Assembly (NCBI RefSeq): GCF_932526225.1
Contig: NC_064035.1
Coordinates: forward strand, 11,085,296-11,149,295
Direction of reading: 5' to 3'
Length of the DNA stretch: 64,000 nucleotides
From: Nematostella vectensis
Taxonomy: Eukaryota; Cnidaria; Anthozoa; Actiniaria; Edwardsiidae
Part shown: piece by piece, positions 1-38,400 of the stretch
Numbering within the stretch: position 1 is the stretch's first letter
Layout of the letters: every line of letters begins with the position of its first letter
Made by a program: the position numbers and the translations under genes
The notes under the pieces: model-generated
The model's database searches: none
Told to the model about the DNA's origin: nothing
What the model saw: the letters and a program-made list of their open reading frames with translations, nothing else

Positions 1-397
1 TAAAGTCTTTTTTCTCAACAGCATTTTCTTGGTGTCCACAATACAGTTCATATGCAGTGTCAAAGTCAATATATCCAATGTGCTTAGCATTGCCCACATC
101 TGGCTTCAGTAGAAGGTGACTATGAATTTCATTAAGTTTTTTCTCCTTTTTTATATGTCCCAGCCTTCTTGCTTCTTGATATTGATAGTTTAATAAAAAA
201 GCCAAGCCATCGTCTTGACAGGCCTGCAATGAAGTTCTTAAATCTATGCTAGTTTCATTCACTGAGATGGACTTACTATTAAGGCGGATATCATGTTTGG
301 TTACTTTTGGATTGGTTGTTGTGTCAGTTGAAGTAACTAGAGGCGAGTTTTCCACATTCTTTTCTGTAACAAGTGATGCATTCATTATACCATCCAT
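1..397 (-). CDS. N-terminal exon of an unrecognised protein (runs off left edge)
   Basis: Read on the minus strand from ATG at 397, the frame stays open for about 131 codons to the window edge with no stop, so this is the 5' coding part of a gene that continues to the left. The protein begins MDGIMNASLVTEKN, has a Ser/Thr/Asn-rich, probably disordered first 60 residues, then a charged helical stretch (QEARRLGHIKKEKKLNEIHS) followed by HIGYIDFDTAYELYCGHQ. I recognise no family. It lies head to head with the SAM-domain gene at 508, about 110 bp apart, which supports a real start in a shared promoter. It could still contain an intron I cannot see. Confidence 0.55.
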   Translation of the reverse strand, partial: MDGIMNASLVTEKNVENSPLVTSTDTTTNPKVTKHDIRLNSKSISVNETSIDLRTSLQACQDDGLAFLLNYQYQEARRLGHIKKEKKLNEIHSHLLLKPDVGNAKHIGYIDFDTAYELYCGHQENAVEKKDF

Positions 398-507
398 GTT
401 TGGACTGCTTTAGTTATTATATAACCTCAGTAAACAGTTTTATAGTGAGCCCGCGTTACAACGACGGAAGACATTAGTCTCCAGACCCCACTCGGCGCTT
501 ATTCAAG
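398..507. promoter_or_regulatory. Short divergent intergenic region, probable bidirectional promoter
   Basis: Only about 110 bp separate the ATG of the minus-strand gene (397) from the ATG of the SAM-domain gene (508). There is no clear TATA box. The plus-strand start lies in a Kozak-like context (AAGATGGCGG). Head-to-head pairs at this spacing usually share a promoter; that use is inference. Confidence 0.4.
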
Positions 508-2016
508 ATGGCGGATGAAGCGATAAACAATGTGACTAAATGGCTCCATGATTGTGGATTATCGGAGTTTCAAAGCCTATTTGTAGACGAAGGATACGAT
601 GATCTTGATGTTGTTGCTACAATAACTGACCAAGAGTTGGAAGAAATAGGAATTTTGAAAAGAGGACACAGGAAAAAGATATTACTCAAGATTGAAGAAC
701 TCAAACTTTCAATGAGACAGAAAGCAATTAACAACAAACTCGATGCAGTCAAAACCAAAACACCTTTAGTTCAGTCAGGTATGTTTAAAGTTTTGATATT
801 AAGATCTTTTTAAAATGAAGATATAAACAAGTTTTGTTGTTGCAAAAAATTCAAATTGCTTTAGTGCTATTGTGAACAAAAAGACTAGAATTTAGAATAT
901 TTTTACCTTACATAATATAATGTACACTGTACTCTGAAGTTCCCAATAATAGTTCATGCACTTTTATGTATTTTAAAGAAATTTTGATAGCCCATGGTTA
1001 TTAATTTCCACTTATATATTAATCTGTTTATTTTCCTCTATCCCATATTCAAGACTTCAGAGTATTTTATTACTCACAGTCAAACTTATTGTCATTTTTG
1101 TTAATCCTCTTTTTCTCCAGTTCTCCCAGGTTCTTCAAAGCAACCCACAAGAGATCCATTGCCATACCAAAAGTCCAAATATTGGTATGAAAACCCTCAA
1201 CACCCACGTACTAAGTATTTCAATGAAATCTTGCCAGAGATGTTTGAAGCTGCAAAGCCCCATATGAGTGACTGTGCATTTGAAGAGTACCTATTTAAAG
1301 AGAGAAGAAAGAGGTGGGAAGCAAAGACCGAGACAGAGAAAATAGAACAGAAACTCAATTATATTTTGAGTAATGATAACAATGCTTGCTTTGGTAAATA
1401 CTTGGGCTCTCTGCCATGCATCAGTCCAGCTGATGTTTCAAATTGCGAGCGTGGAGTCAAAGAGCTATCATGTTTGGAAAAAGCACTTCTTGCACGAAAA
1501 AGTGAAACTGAAAATAGTTATGGTGAACTATTCATAGCCAGTGGACGACACTCTCATGCATGGGCAAAGGAACAGGAGAAGTATTATGAATCTCAGATTG
1601 GGCACTTAAAAGGTCTTATTGATACAATAACAAATGCCAAGTCTAAGCTTATCAGTATTGGAGTAACCTATAAGTCATTATCTTCCGTAAGCTTAAAGAA
1701 AAAGTCAAGTCTTGCAAAGAGAAGAAGAAAAGAAAATGCTTGCAAAGCCAAAAAAAGAAAAAGGAAAAGAGAAGACACTGCAATGCATAAACTGATTGTC
1801 AAGCTTACAGATGAGTTTACCTATACTCTCTGCTTCCCTGATGGATATAATGTAGCCTTACAAAGTCAACATGCTGTGTGCGAGGATGAGATTAACACTG
1901 AGGCCTTAGGACTGTTGAAGAGTTGTGACATCATGAAGTTAGACCTTCTATTCAATCAGGGCTTTTTTGCGCTCGATGCACTTGCAATAATAGGGCAGAC
2001 CATTGCCGCACTTTAA
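508..2016 (+). CDS. SAM-domain protein with C-terminal basic region
   Basis: Two exons, 508-778 and 1121-2016, joined by a GTATGT donor at 779 and a TTTTCTCCAG acceptor ending at 1120. The phase is consistent (1 nt + 2 nt) and gives about 388 aa. Residues 1-66 form a sterile alpha motif: WLHDCGLSEFQSLFVDEGYD, then LDVVATITDQELEEIGI, then GHRKKILLKI, the usual SAM order including the late helix. The rest has a conserved-looking YWYENPQHPRTKYFNEI segment, a helical centre, a lysine/arginine cluster near residues 280-300 resembling a nuclear localisation signal, and a hydrophobic C-terminus. SAM domains mediate protein or RNA contacts; the role here is unknown. An alternative acceptor 9 nt downstream (1129) would also keep frame. 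Confidence 0.75.
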
Positions 2017-2829
2017 TAAGATGATGTTCACTCTTTTTGTTGAAAATGTTGTTGTTTTACAGAAAATTATTGATAAATGTCATGATATTCAAATGGTATT
2101 TTCATAAATTGTCAATTCTTTATCCTACATAACATCTCATCTAACTGGTTTTCAATATAACAACTCTTTGAAAAATCATGCTGATTAACAAGATGGCCCC
2201 CCCTGTTTATTGTACCTAAAATACAATGACCCCCCCTCTTTGCTAATTTAAAATGGCCTTGACCCCCCCTTTTTTTCTCCCAGCCCCCCCTATAGATAAA
2301 TAATGACTGGTCCCTTAGTTTCCTCCTCTGCAGCTGTCTGCGTTTGTCAGTCGCGAAAGCGACTGGAGAGTGCTTTTGCGACTGACCAATACAGAGTTTC
2401 TTTGATAATGATGTTTAAGAAGTGGATCTAATTTTTGCCTGCGTCTATCCTCTTAGTCTTATGAGTCTTATGACTCCTTATATGGAGTCATACACAGATG
2501 ACTCCATATCGTTTCATGAACCAATAAGTACAGTATGTAACAAAATGTAGTCAAGCTGTGTACATGACACGCTCTTCTGTGCAGCTTTTAGAGGACAGAC
2601 TCACAAAAAATGAGATCTTAGTTTTATACAAAAATTAAAATGTTTTCTAATGTTACAATCTTGTCTTGGGGAAATCTTAATGCTGATGTTCTGTTAAACA
2701 AAAAAATGAACAGCCCTTTTACCAAACAGAAGACCTGAAATTAAAAAAAAGATGGGGGCGGCTTACAAATAAGGCTATATTGGCCCTAAATCTATCTTAC
2801 TTTTGTTTCTTTTATTGTTTTTATTCAAG
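2017..2829. other. Gap between the SAM gene and the first visible SelO exon
   Basis: This holds the SAM gene 3' UTR and AT-rich DNA with runs of C (2195-2290). It has two short inverted repeats: around 2344-2388 (GTCAGTCGC against GCGACTGAC) and at 2480-2508 (ATATGGAGTCAT against ATGACTCCATAT). No coding exon is visible. In particular, the SelO N-terminal motifs that should precede 2830 (YGGHQFG, QLKGAG, SSIREF) are not found here. Confidence 0.6.
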
Positions 2830-6912
<4,083 letters not shown>

Positions 6913-7174
6913 TACCAATGGCTGATAATTGATGTTGAGATATTTCCTGAACATCAATTATGCAAGTTGGTCCTTTTATTATTGAATGTCGCTGTCATTC
7001 TCTGTAGACATATAACTTTAGAGAGACTCCATGTACATTGAAATACTTTAAATACAAGATTCACCCTAAGAGCGGAGTCCCTTTAATGATTTTCAATTAC
7101 CCTTTTCCTGAGAATGCAGTTGGCAAAAAGATGGTCAGTGGACTGATGAGACGTTTCATGCTTACAAAGGCTTG

Positions 7175-7230
7175 TATGTTGATGATGATGGCACATTCTA
7201 AAACAAGTGAGGTCTGTGCTTGATGGCATA
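7175..7230 (+). promoter_or_regulatory. SECIS element candidate in the SelO 3' UTR
   Basis: It lies about 270 nt after the Sec codon. ATGA at 7185-7188 faces TTGAT at 7220-7224, giving the non-canonical U.U/G.A/A.G/U.U quartet. Above it, GGCACA (7190-7195) pairs with TGTGCT (7215-7220), then TCT (7197-7199) with AGG (7210-7212) across a small bulge. The apical loop opens with AAAA at 7200-7203, 11 nt after ATGA, as SECIS elements require. Below the core, TATG (7175-7178) pairs with CATA (7227-7230). Pairings were done by eye. Confidence 0.72.
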
Positions 7231-7594
7231 AGTTCATTTTGACAAAATAAGTTTACTTTTCATTTTTCTAAATACAGAGCTTCCTCTAGCCTGCTCACAG
7301 GCAGTTACTTAAAGTGTGTTTAAAGCACACAGTAGTGATTCTTCAAGCCAGGACCGGATCTCGTTTTGTTCTGGTTGTGTGTGAGCTGGGGATGTTCTTG
7401 TTCATCCAAGTAAAGCAAGATAAAGTCTGTTGCACTAAAATCACTTAGTAAAACCTGGTAGCAGGCTAGATTTTCACCAGAGATTACCCACTTGTAGCCA
7501 TGAGGTAATACAAAACAATATTTTAAATACAAAATAACAAATGGTAATTTATTTATGTACAATGTCCATTTACAGTTGTACTGTACGTAAGTAC

Positions 7595-7632
7595 CAGTGA
7601 TTGTTTTGTAAATAAAACATCATAATAAATGC
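7595..7632 (+). terminator. Probable poly(A) signals of the SelO transcript
   Basis: Two AATAAA hexamers (in AAATAAAACATC and ATAATAAATGCG, about 7609-7630) follow the SECIS candidate and precede the convergent ABRACL coding end at 7686. Confidence 0.45.
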
Positions 7633-7685
7633 GTGTGATCATATCAAAATCTCTTTGAACCTGTGTTGGGAAAACCCAGATCAGT

Positions 7686-9338
7686 TCATTCATCCTTCAA
7701 TAGTACAATGTCTACGTGATCATGGACACCTTGAAGCAACAGTTCACTATCATAGTGGACAATCTTCTTCCTTTTTGCAGCTTTTAGTGTTCCAACCAGT
7801 GCTTTAATAAGATAATGATGAATGATTAATGAATTTCATGCAGAAGTATTTTACAAAAGACAATCACCTCAAAATAGTTTCAAGGCCATAACAGACATTA
7901 AAAAGCTGGTAAGAAGGGGATGCATGATACAAGGACATTACGAAAACTGGAGGGCACACAGCCAACCCCCTACTGGTCACTTCCTTATAATCTTAGAAAA
8001 AAACTGGGGGGGCATGGGCCCCTATAGCTTTTACAGCAGTTTGGGTTGCATATAACTGTTACACTTATCAGGCCCTGGTTTAAATGAACCAGCCCAGATA
8101 AGTCAAACATCTTCATCTATTGGCTGTTATGACCAATAATTGTAATTTGCTTTAGTAGTCCTTTAGCATAAATATGTAAAAGGTTACACCCTCTGCAGTA
8201 AGGTCAACAAATCAGCAACCATTTCCCCTCCTGCAAATCTAGAAGTCACTAGCCAAATCCTTCCTGAGAAATTCAGGAGACATTGACCCCTTCCTAACAT
8301 GAAGAGATGAGTGAATTTAGCCGGGTTATAGCTTGCAGTGGGGGAAAGGGGAGGACCAGAATCCCCCTGGCAGAGTTAACATAAAGAGATGAGTGAATTT
8401 AGCCGGGTTATAGCTTGCAGTGGGGGAAAGGGGAGGACCAGAATCCCCCTGGCAGAGTTAACATGAAGAGATGAGTGAATTTAGCCAGGTTATAGCTTGC
8501 AGTGGGGGAAAGGGGAGGACCAGAATCCCCCTGGCAGAGTTAACATGAAGAGATGAGTGAATTTAGCCGGGTTATAGCTTGCAGTGGGGGGAAGGGAGAG
8601 GACCAGAATCCCCCTGGCAGAGTTAACATGAAGAGATGAGTGAATTTAGCCAGGTTATAGCTTGCAGTGGGGGAAAGGGGAGGACCAGAATCCCCCTGGC
8701 AGAGTTAACATGAAGAGATGAGTGAATTTAGCCGGGTTATAGCTTGCAGTGGGGGAAAGGGGAGGACCAGAATCCCCCTGGCAGAGTTAACATGAAGAGA
8801 TGAGTGAATTTAGCCGGGTTATAGCTTGCAGTGGGGGAAAGGGGAGGACCAGAATCCCCCTGGCAGAGTTAACATGAAGAGATGAGTGAATTTAGCCAGG
8901 TTATAGCTTGCAGTGGGGGGAAGGGGAGGACCAGAATCCCCCTGGCAGAGTTAGAATTTCACACAAACTGGCAGTAGCAGGGGATGGGGCATGTTCCCCC
9001 AATATTTTCTTAATTTTTCTGTGTCATGCCCCAGCCCCCAAAAATTTTTCTAGGAATGCTACAGCTCTGAATAACAGCCTTTGCACATACAGACATGGGA
9101 TTATTAAAGCTATATTGGACATGCTTATCACAGTCAAAATCTTTTATGTGAAATTAAACAACCCAACCAACTGCTGGATCTTGCATACTATTATTTCATG
9201 CTAACCTTCAAAGATATTGGCACATCGGTCATCATTGAATAGAACTCCAAACTTGACTACAATTTTGTCATCACTATTTGGTTGGCCAAGCCTCTTCAAC
9301 TCCTCTACCAACAGCTTGACCTCATGTTCAACATTCAT
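7686..9338 (-). CDS. ABRACL: ABRACL / Costars family protein, 82 aa
   Basis: Two coding exons on the minus strand: 9338-9206 (start ATG) and 7801-7686 (ends TGA). Phase 1 joins them to give 82 residues; the human protein is about 81. Sequence: MNVEHEVKLLVEELKRLGQP, KFGVLFNDDRCANIFEALVG, TLKAAKRKKIVHYDSELLLQ, GVHDHVDIVLLKDE, which matches the Costars domain end to end. Costars proteins are small actin-linked proteins promoting cell motility. A non-coding 5' exon is likely at about 9898-9990 (donor GTGAGT read on the minus strand; acceptor CTTCACAG just upstream of the ATG). The gene converges on SelO and diverges from EPRS. Confidence 0.95.
8296..8951. repeat. 82-bp minisatellite, 8 copies, in the ABRACL intron
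   Basis: Eight nearly identical head-to-tail copies, each starting AACATGAAGAGATGAGTG. Copies differ by single changes such as GCCGGG/GCCAGG and the length of a G run, so expansion is recent. Confidence 0.95.
8960..9075. mobile_element. Short dispersed element with GGCAGTAGCAGG / TGCTACAGCTCT ends
   Basis: It starts GGCAGTAGCAGGGG and ends AATGCTACAGCTCTG, with G-rich and C-rich interior. Related copies occur near 26663-26800 and 49535-49685. It looks like a non-autonomous dispersed repeat; the class is not determined. Confidence 0.45.
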
Positions 9339-10390
9339 GGTGACTCTTACTGTGAAGAATTGAAAGTGAAACTTTCCGTTTCCCTTGAAATTATAATTAT
9401 TGCATAATCTATAATACTGTAGTTATAGTAAAAGCATTAAAAGGTTACCACAAGTTGGGCCAGCTTTCAATTGCCTATAACGGTATAGATTTATTTAGAT
9501 TGATTTTAAAGATCCTTCCTCTATCGACAAATAAAATTCCACAAAATAAGAAAGTTGGAGGTACAAAGAGGCGTGTCTCCAGAATAAATACTTTATCTCG
9601 AAAATGAAATCGGTCATTGACTTCTCTAGAGAACCCTCAGAAATCCGCAAACAATTCTAACGCCCTTATCAAATCAACAGGCCTGACGGATCCCTAATCC
9701 GCTGGATTGTCTTAGGACAGGACAGTCTGTCAGAACGACATGGGGAATGTTGCATTTGACGTAGCAATGAGATAGCCAACCATAGATCGCCACACACACA
9801 ACACAAAGAAGTATAAATTAATGGCTAAATCGCCGCACATGGAGGTAGAATGAATGCTAGGTCCAGCGATAGAAAGTTAAAATGAGTAAACTCACTTGCT
9901 CTTGTTGGGTTCGAGGGGAAGGCGCGTCTAGTTCCGGTTTGAGCCTCTCATCCTACTCAGCGGCTTTTCGGACGGCCCAGTACCTCAAAGAAGTTGATTG
10001 AAAGTATTTTATTATCACTTTACCAGCTTTCAACTAAGAAAATCTCCTAAATTAAAGGGTTATTAAATGTGATTTATGCTTTTAACGAAAAAATAACATA
10101 CATTTAATCCCATAGGTCTATAAAACATTCGACAAAATTAAGTACAAGTTTTAACTTCCTACATGAAGTGAACTGTTGGTTTTGGGGTTCTAGTCCCCAA
10201 GACCGTTTGAACTCGCGGGCGCGCATATAGGTCAGCGTCTGCTTTCACACGTTCCTTTTGCCTGTATTTATTACACCGGTATTGCATGTGGACACGTTGC
10301 CTTCTACTTATACCAGTCAGGCCGGTCAAATTGCCATTTAGTGTTGTTCAACGAGCTAGGTCGCTGTGCTCTGTGAATTCTTTTTCAAGT
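9339..10390. promoter_or_regulatory. Divergent upstream region of ABRACL and EPRS
   Basis: This holds the inferred ABRACL 5' UTR exon (about 9898-9990) and its intron, then about 400 bp up to the EPRS start codon. No TATA box is evident. The stretch is otherwise featureless to me. Confidence 0.4.
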
Positions 10391-34343
<23,953 letters not shown>

Positions 34344-35428
34344 ATTCTCCGCTAGAATCGCTTGTAGCAAGGTATAGGCAGACAGATCAAATGCACAGGA
34401 GAAGGTCTGATTGCCAGATATTTGCCCGACCTTCAAATAACGAAAAATCTCGAAATAAATGAAAATGAATAACAAATTCTGCTAGTTTTATGTAATGGAA
34501 GTGTGGGGGAAAGGTAGTATATTGGAAGTATAATATAAGGAGGGGATACAGAGATGAGAATTGAATTACGCTTCCAAATCCGAACCTTCACCACCTAAGC
34601 TCGACTGACAGACTTGACTGAACTCCATGATTTAGTGTGTTCTGTGGCTACACCGAGAGAGGAGATAAGAATTCCGTATGATACGATTTTCATCCCCCGG
34701 TTTATAAAGCTCTTTTTCGCTATTTTCTATAGCTCGGCCGTGACAGACGCTGCAAGTTTTTTTTACATGTGTCCTACGCAGCAGGACATCGACATAGGCC
34801 GTGGCTAAGCTGTAGCAGACCTCGGAATATTAGAGGGAGGGAATACAGAAACAGGCAATTCACAGCCACCCCCTAATGGTAATTTCCTTTTTTTTTGTTT
34901 TTAAATGTTGGGGGGGGGGGGTGGACACGGCACTGCACTTGTGCAAGAGAGCATAAGAATCGACATGGCGCGCGGGTAATACCAAAGTGTCCCTCTCTTA
35001 TCTTATGCTCTCTTGACTTGTGGTAATATCGTGTAAAAAAACCCTGCTAATATACGGAGCCCTTGTTCAGGTGACGTTTTTATGAAGACCTCTCGCCACA
35101 TTTATTTTTGCGCACTTTTCGGACATAATATACACTGCGCTAAAACACTGATATCATTCTGGAAACTGTATTTATGTATCGATAGAATCGCACAAAGAGA
35201 CAGGAAGATGACGGTGCTCGATCACACGAAAATATCCACGCTAACAGTAATCAAATTTTCATCTTTTGTTGTCGTTATCAATAAAAAAAAATCCCTATCG
35301 CTTGTGATACCCCTATCTATAATTCTGTATCCGATATCGCGATTTTTGGCATGAAATTTCTCAATCTTGGTTACCTGTGTTAATATCTAGCCGCGGGTGG
35401 TCTAGAGAGGAGATCTCTTGACACCAAC
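34344..35428. other. EPRS 3' UTR and DNPEP upstream region
   Basis: AATAAA at about 34455 may be the EPRS poly(A) signal. At 34946-35013 an inverted repeat (AGAGAGCATAAGA against TCTTATGCTCTCT) marks a probable small MITE. The last few hundred bases before 35429 should hold the DNPEP promoter; I see no clear core element. Confidence 0.45.
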
Positions 35429-38400
35429 ATGGCGGACAAGGTGAGTTTATTTGGACAGCCTTATTTTTATATTTATCGGAACCAAATATCTCAGCTTTCA
35501 ACTCATTCTCAGGCCAGGTAGACCTTATCGTTCAGCAAGTATAGCGGCAGGCTTATACGAGCAGGAAATAGTAAAACCGTGACGGATTCGTTAGTCGGAC
35601 CTGTTGACTGCGGTGACTGGTTTGAGTTTGTGGCACTCGACCCTTCGCGGTAACTGTCAGTGCTGACTTCATCAAACAGTATAGGATTCTTAGATTAGAA
35701 ACAGAACAGGTAACATCATGTATATGGTTTAGAGTCTAGTGTTTGGGATACCCGGTCAACGTGTTTGCTTTTGGGCCGTGTTTTGCCTTGTTTTGAAGTT
35801 AACTTTAATGAAGTACCATACCTATTTGAACATGAATAAGTTTGTCTTGGATGAAACACATTTATAAGTTTATTACAAATTAATTCTTTATCACTGATAT
35901 TGAAGACTTTAACGCTATCTTTGCAATGCAGAGACAGGTTATGCAGTTTGCTGCTAAAAAGTTCATAGAATTTGTGAATAATGGCCCCTCTCCCTTTCAT
36001 GGTATGTACAATAAATATAACTTAGAATATCTCCATGTTTTGTACATTATACTGTATAAAAAAGATACAATAGTATACACACTGTGATTGGCCAAAACAC
36101 AATTTACACAATTCAATGTCAAACCTTCTGTACATGTAAGATGGTATTCACCAGAAGTGTTCTTAGCTTGCAGAAATACTTTACTCCACCCTGCATTTTC
36201 AATTTAAAGCCACCAATATTATGAAGTTATCAGAAAACAATAAAAGCTCTACAGAGTGAAGAGTTTACAAGCTGCTGATTCTGCCTATGCTAAAAGGACT
36301 AAATATGTGGTGGGCTACATGGTTTCTGCTAGGGGAAAGTTTGGGGCCGAACAACAAATTGTAAAAACACTTCAATTATGCAAGTGCCCTAGTAACTCTC
36401 AAAACTAATAGATTAGTCCACAAAGTGCAGTGGTGAGTAACAGGTGACTAACTGTTATACCGTATTACTCCCAGTGGTTAATGAGTGTCGAAAAAGACTC
36501 CTAACTGCAGGATTTCAGGAATTGAGTGAGAGAGACCATTGGGATGTCAAGCCATTAAACAAAGTATGTGATGCATCGGGTGCTATTTCTATAGAGCACA
36601 GTATATGACTAATGCCCCAGCATTCACAAATAGTGCAAAAATGATCAAAGTGAAAATTAACTAAAAAGGCCAAAATCTTCGGCTAAAAATTATTTCTGCC
36701 TACACACCAGTACCATGAACTACATATGAAGAAATTGTGGACATCTTTGATACTTGAAAAATTTGAATTTTCATTGTTTTTTTCTCTCTCATAAACATCT
36801 GCCTAATTTTTAGATGCATACAAGATAGTCAGCCCTACTCCCCCTCTGAAATGGACACTCTTGTATGCATTTCAAATTCAGGTCAATAAGTATGAAAAAA
36901 TTATCAATCATGCTAGGCTGTCATCATCAAATTTTCTAAGTATTTGTATACTTTAAAATGTGTTAATAGCTCTTTTCAATAATTCCATAATTGGGCCATA
37001 TTTTCTTTGGAATCTACCCCGAAAACTAATGTTGTAAGTTTCTATAACAGACATTGTTTGTTAGAAACTGTCCGATGTTATAATGTTTCCCTTTATAATT
37101 AAATATAATATTGATTGATTTACCTTTATATTTCCCTATATTATGGCCATTACAACATTTAATTGTAACTGAATTATTTTTTGTATTTTCAGTATTTTGT
37201 CACAAGGAACCAGTCCACTATAATTGCGTTTGCAGTTGGTGGTAATTACAAACCAGGAAATGGATTCTCCATTGTTGGAGCTCACACTGACAGTCCTTGC
37301 CTCAAAGTAAGTGTACTTATCGTCAGTAGGTCCAGAAAGGGATTCAGGGGTGCCACTGGTTTGCTCTAATACACTAATAGATGGCTACTCCTATATATCA
37401 AATCAGGAAAATAACTTGGAACAAAAAAGTCTGATATCACAAGTCTTTTTATCCTTCTTTATTATCCCTGGCAGGTCAAGCCCAACTCTAAAAAGAGTAA
37501 GTGTGGCTTCCACCAAGTGGGCGTAGAATGCTATGGTGGTGGCATCTGGTCCACATGGTTTGACCGGGACTTGACTGTTGCTGGAAGAGTTATGATCAAG
37601 GTGCATATTATTTGAGATTAAAGGACAATTCTCTAAGGTCAATCAGGAAATACGCCTATTTGCAATAAAACCAATGACTATATTTGGTTGAAAGTATCTT
37701 AGTTACATGCTTGAATTTGTCGATTGAGATACTTTTTGTGACTCAGTACAATGCTGAGTCACAAAAAGTATCTCAATCGACAAATTCAAGCATGTAACTA
37801 AGATACTTTCAACCAAATATAGTCATTGGTTTTATTGCAAATAGGCGTATTTCTAAATGTATACATACATCGGTAAAGATGTGGCAGACTAGGACCCTTT
37901 GTGTGATAAATATAAATTGACAGGGTTGAGAAATATTGAGTTCAGTGTCTCTGCTGTGTATTTGATAAAAACTTGTTTTTATTTTTCAATCACACTTTGA
38001 AATTCCAAATTGGGTGGAGGGGGGGGGGGGGGGAGGGAGTTTGCAGATCTCCTGAAGCACTAAAAGATGTTAGGTCAATAACTAAGTTCAAAGTTGCATC
38101 AATTTTTGTATGCGTTTGTAGCATCAAACAATTTTGTGGGATAATACAATATATGGTAGTTTGATAATGTGCTTACTATTCCTAATGCTATTCATTTAGA
38201 ACAATGGCAAACTGGAGCAACATTTGATTCATGTGAATAAACCCATCCTTCGCATCCCACACCTCGCTATCCACCTACAGCGGGACATAAACGACAAGTT
38301 TGGACCTAACAAGGAGAATCATCTGTAAGCATATTGTAGATTAACCTTGAGAAAATTTATTATCTATGTATTCAGTCTCACCCTCAGGTATTTTCTCGTA

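Noticed and set aside
7320-7562. 80-codon minus-strand ORF between SelO and ABRACL
   Set aside because: It lies in the shared 3' UTR region of two convergent genes, has no recognisable domain, and ABRACL already ends at 7686.
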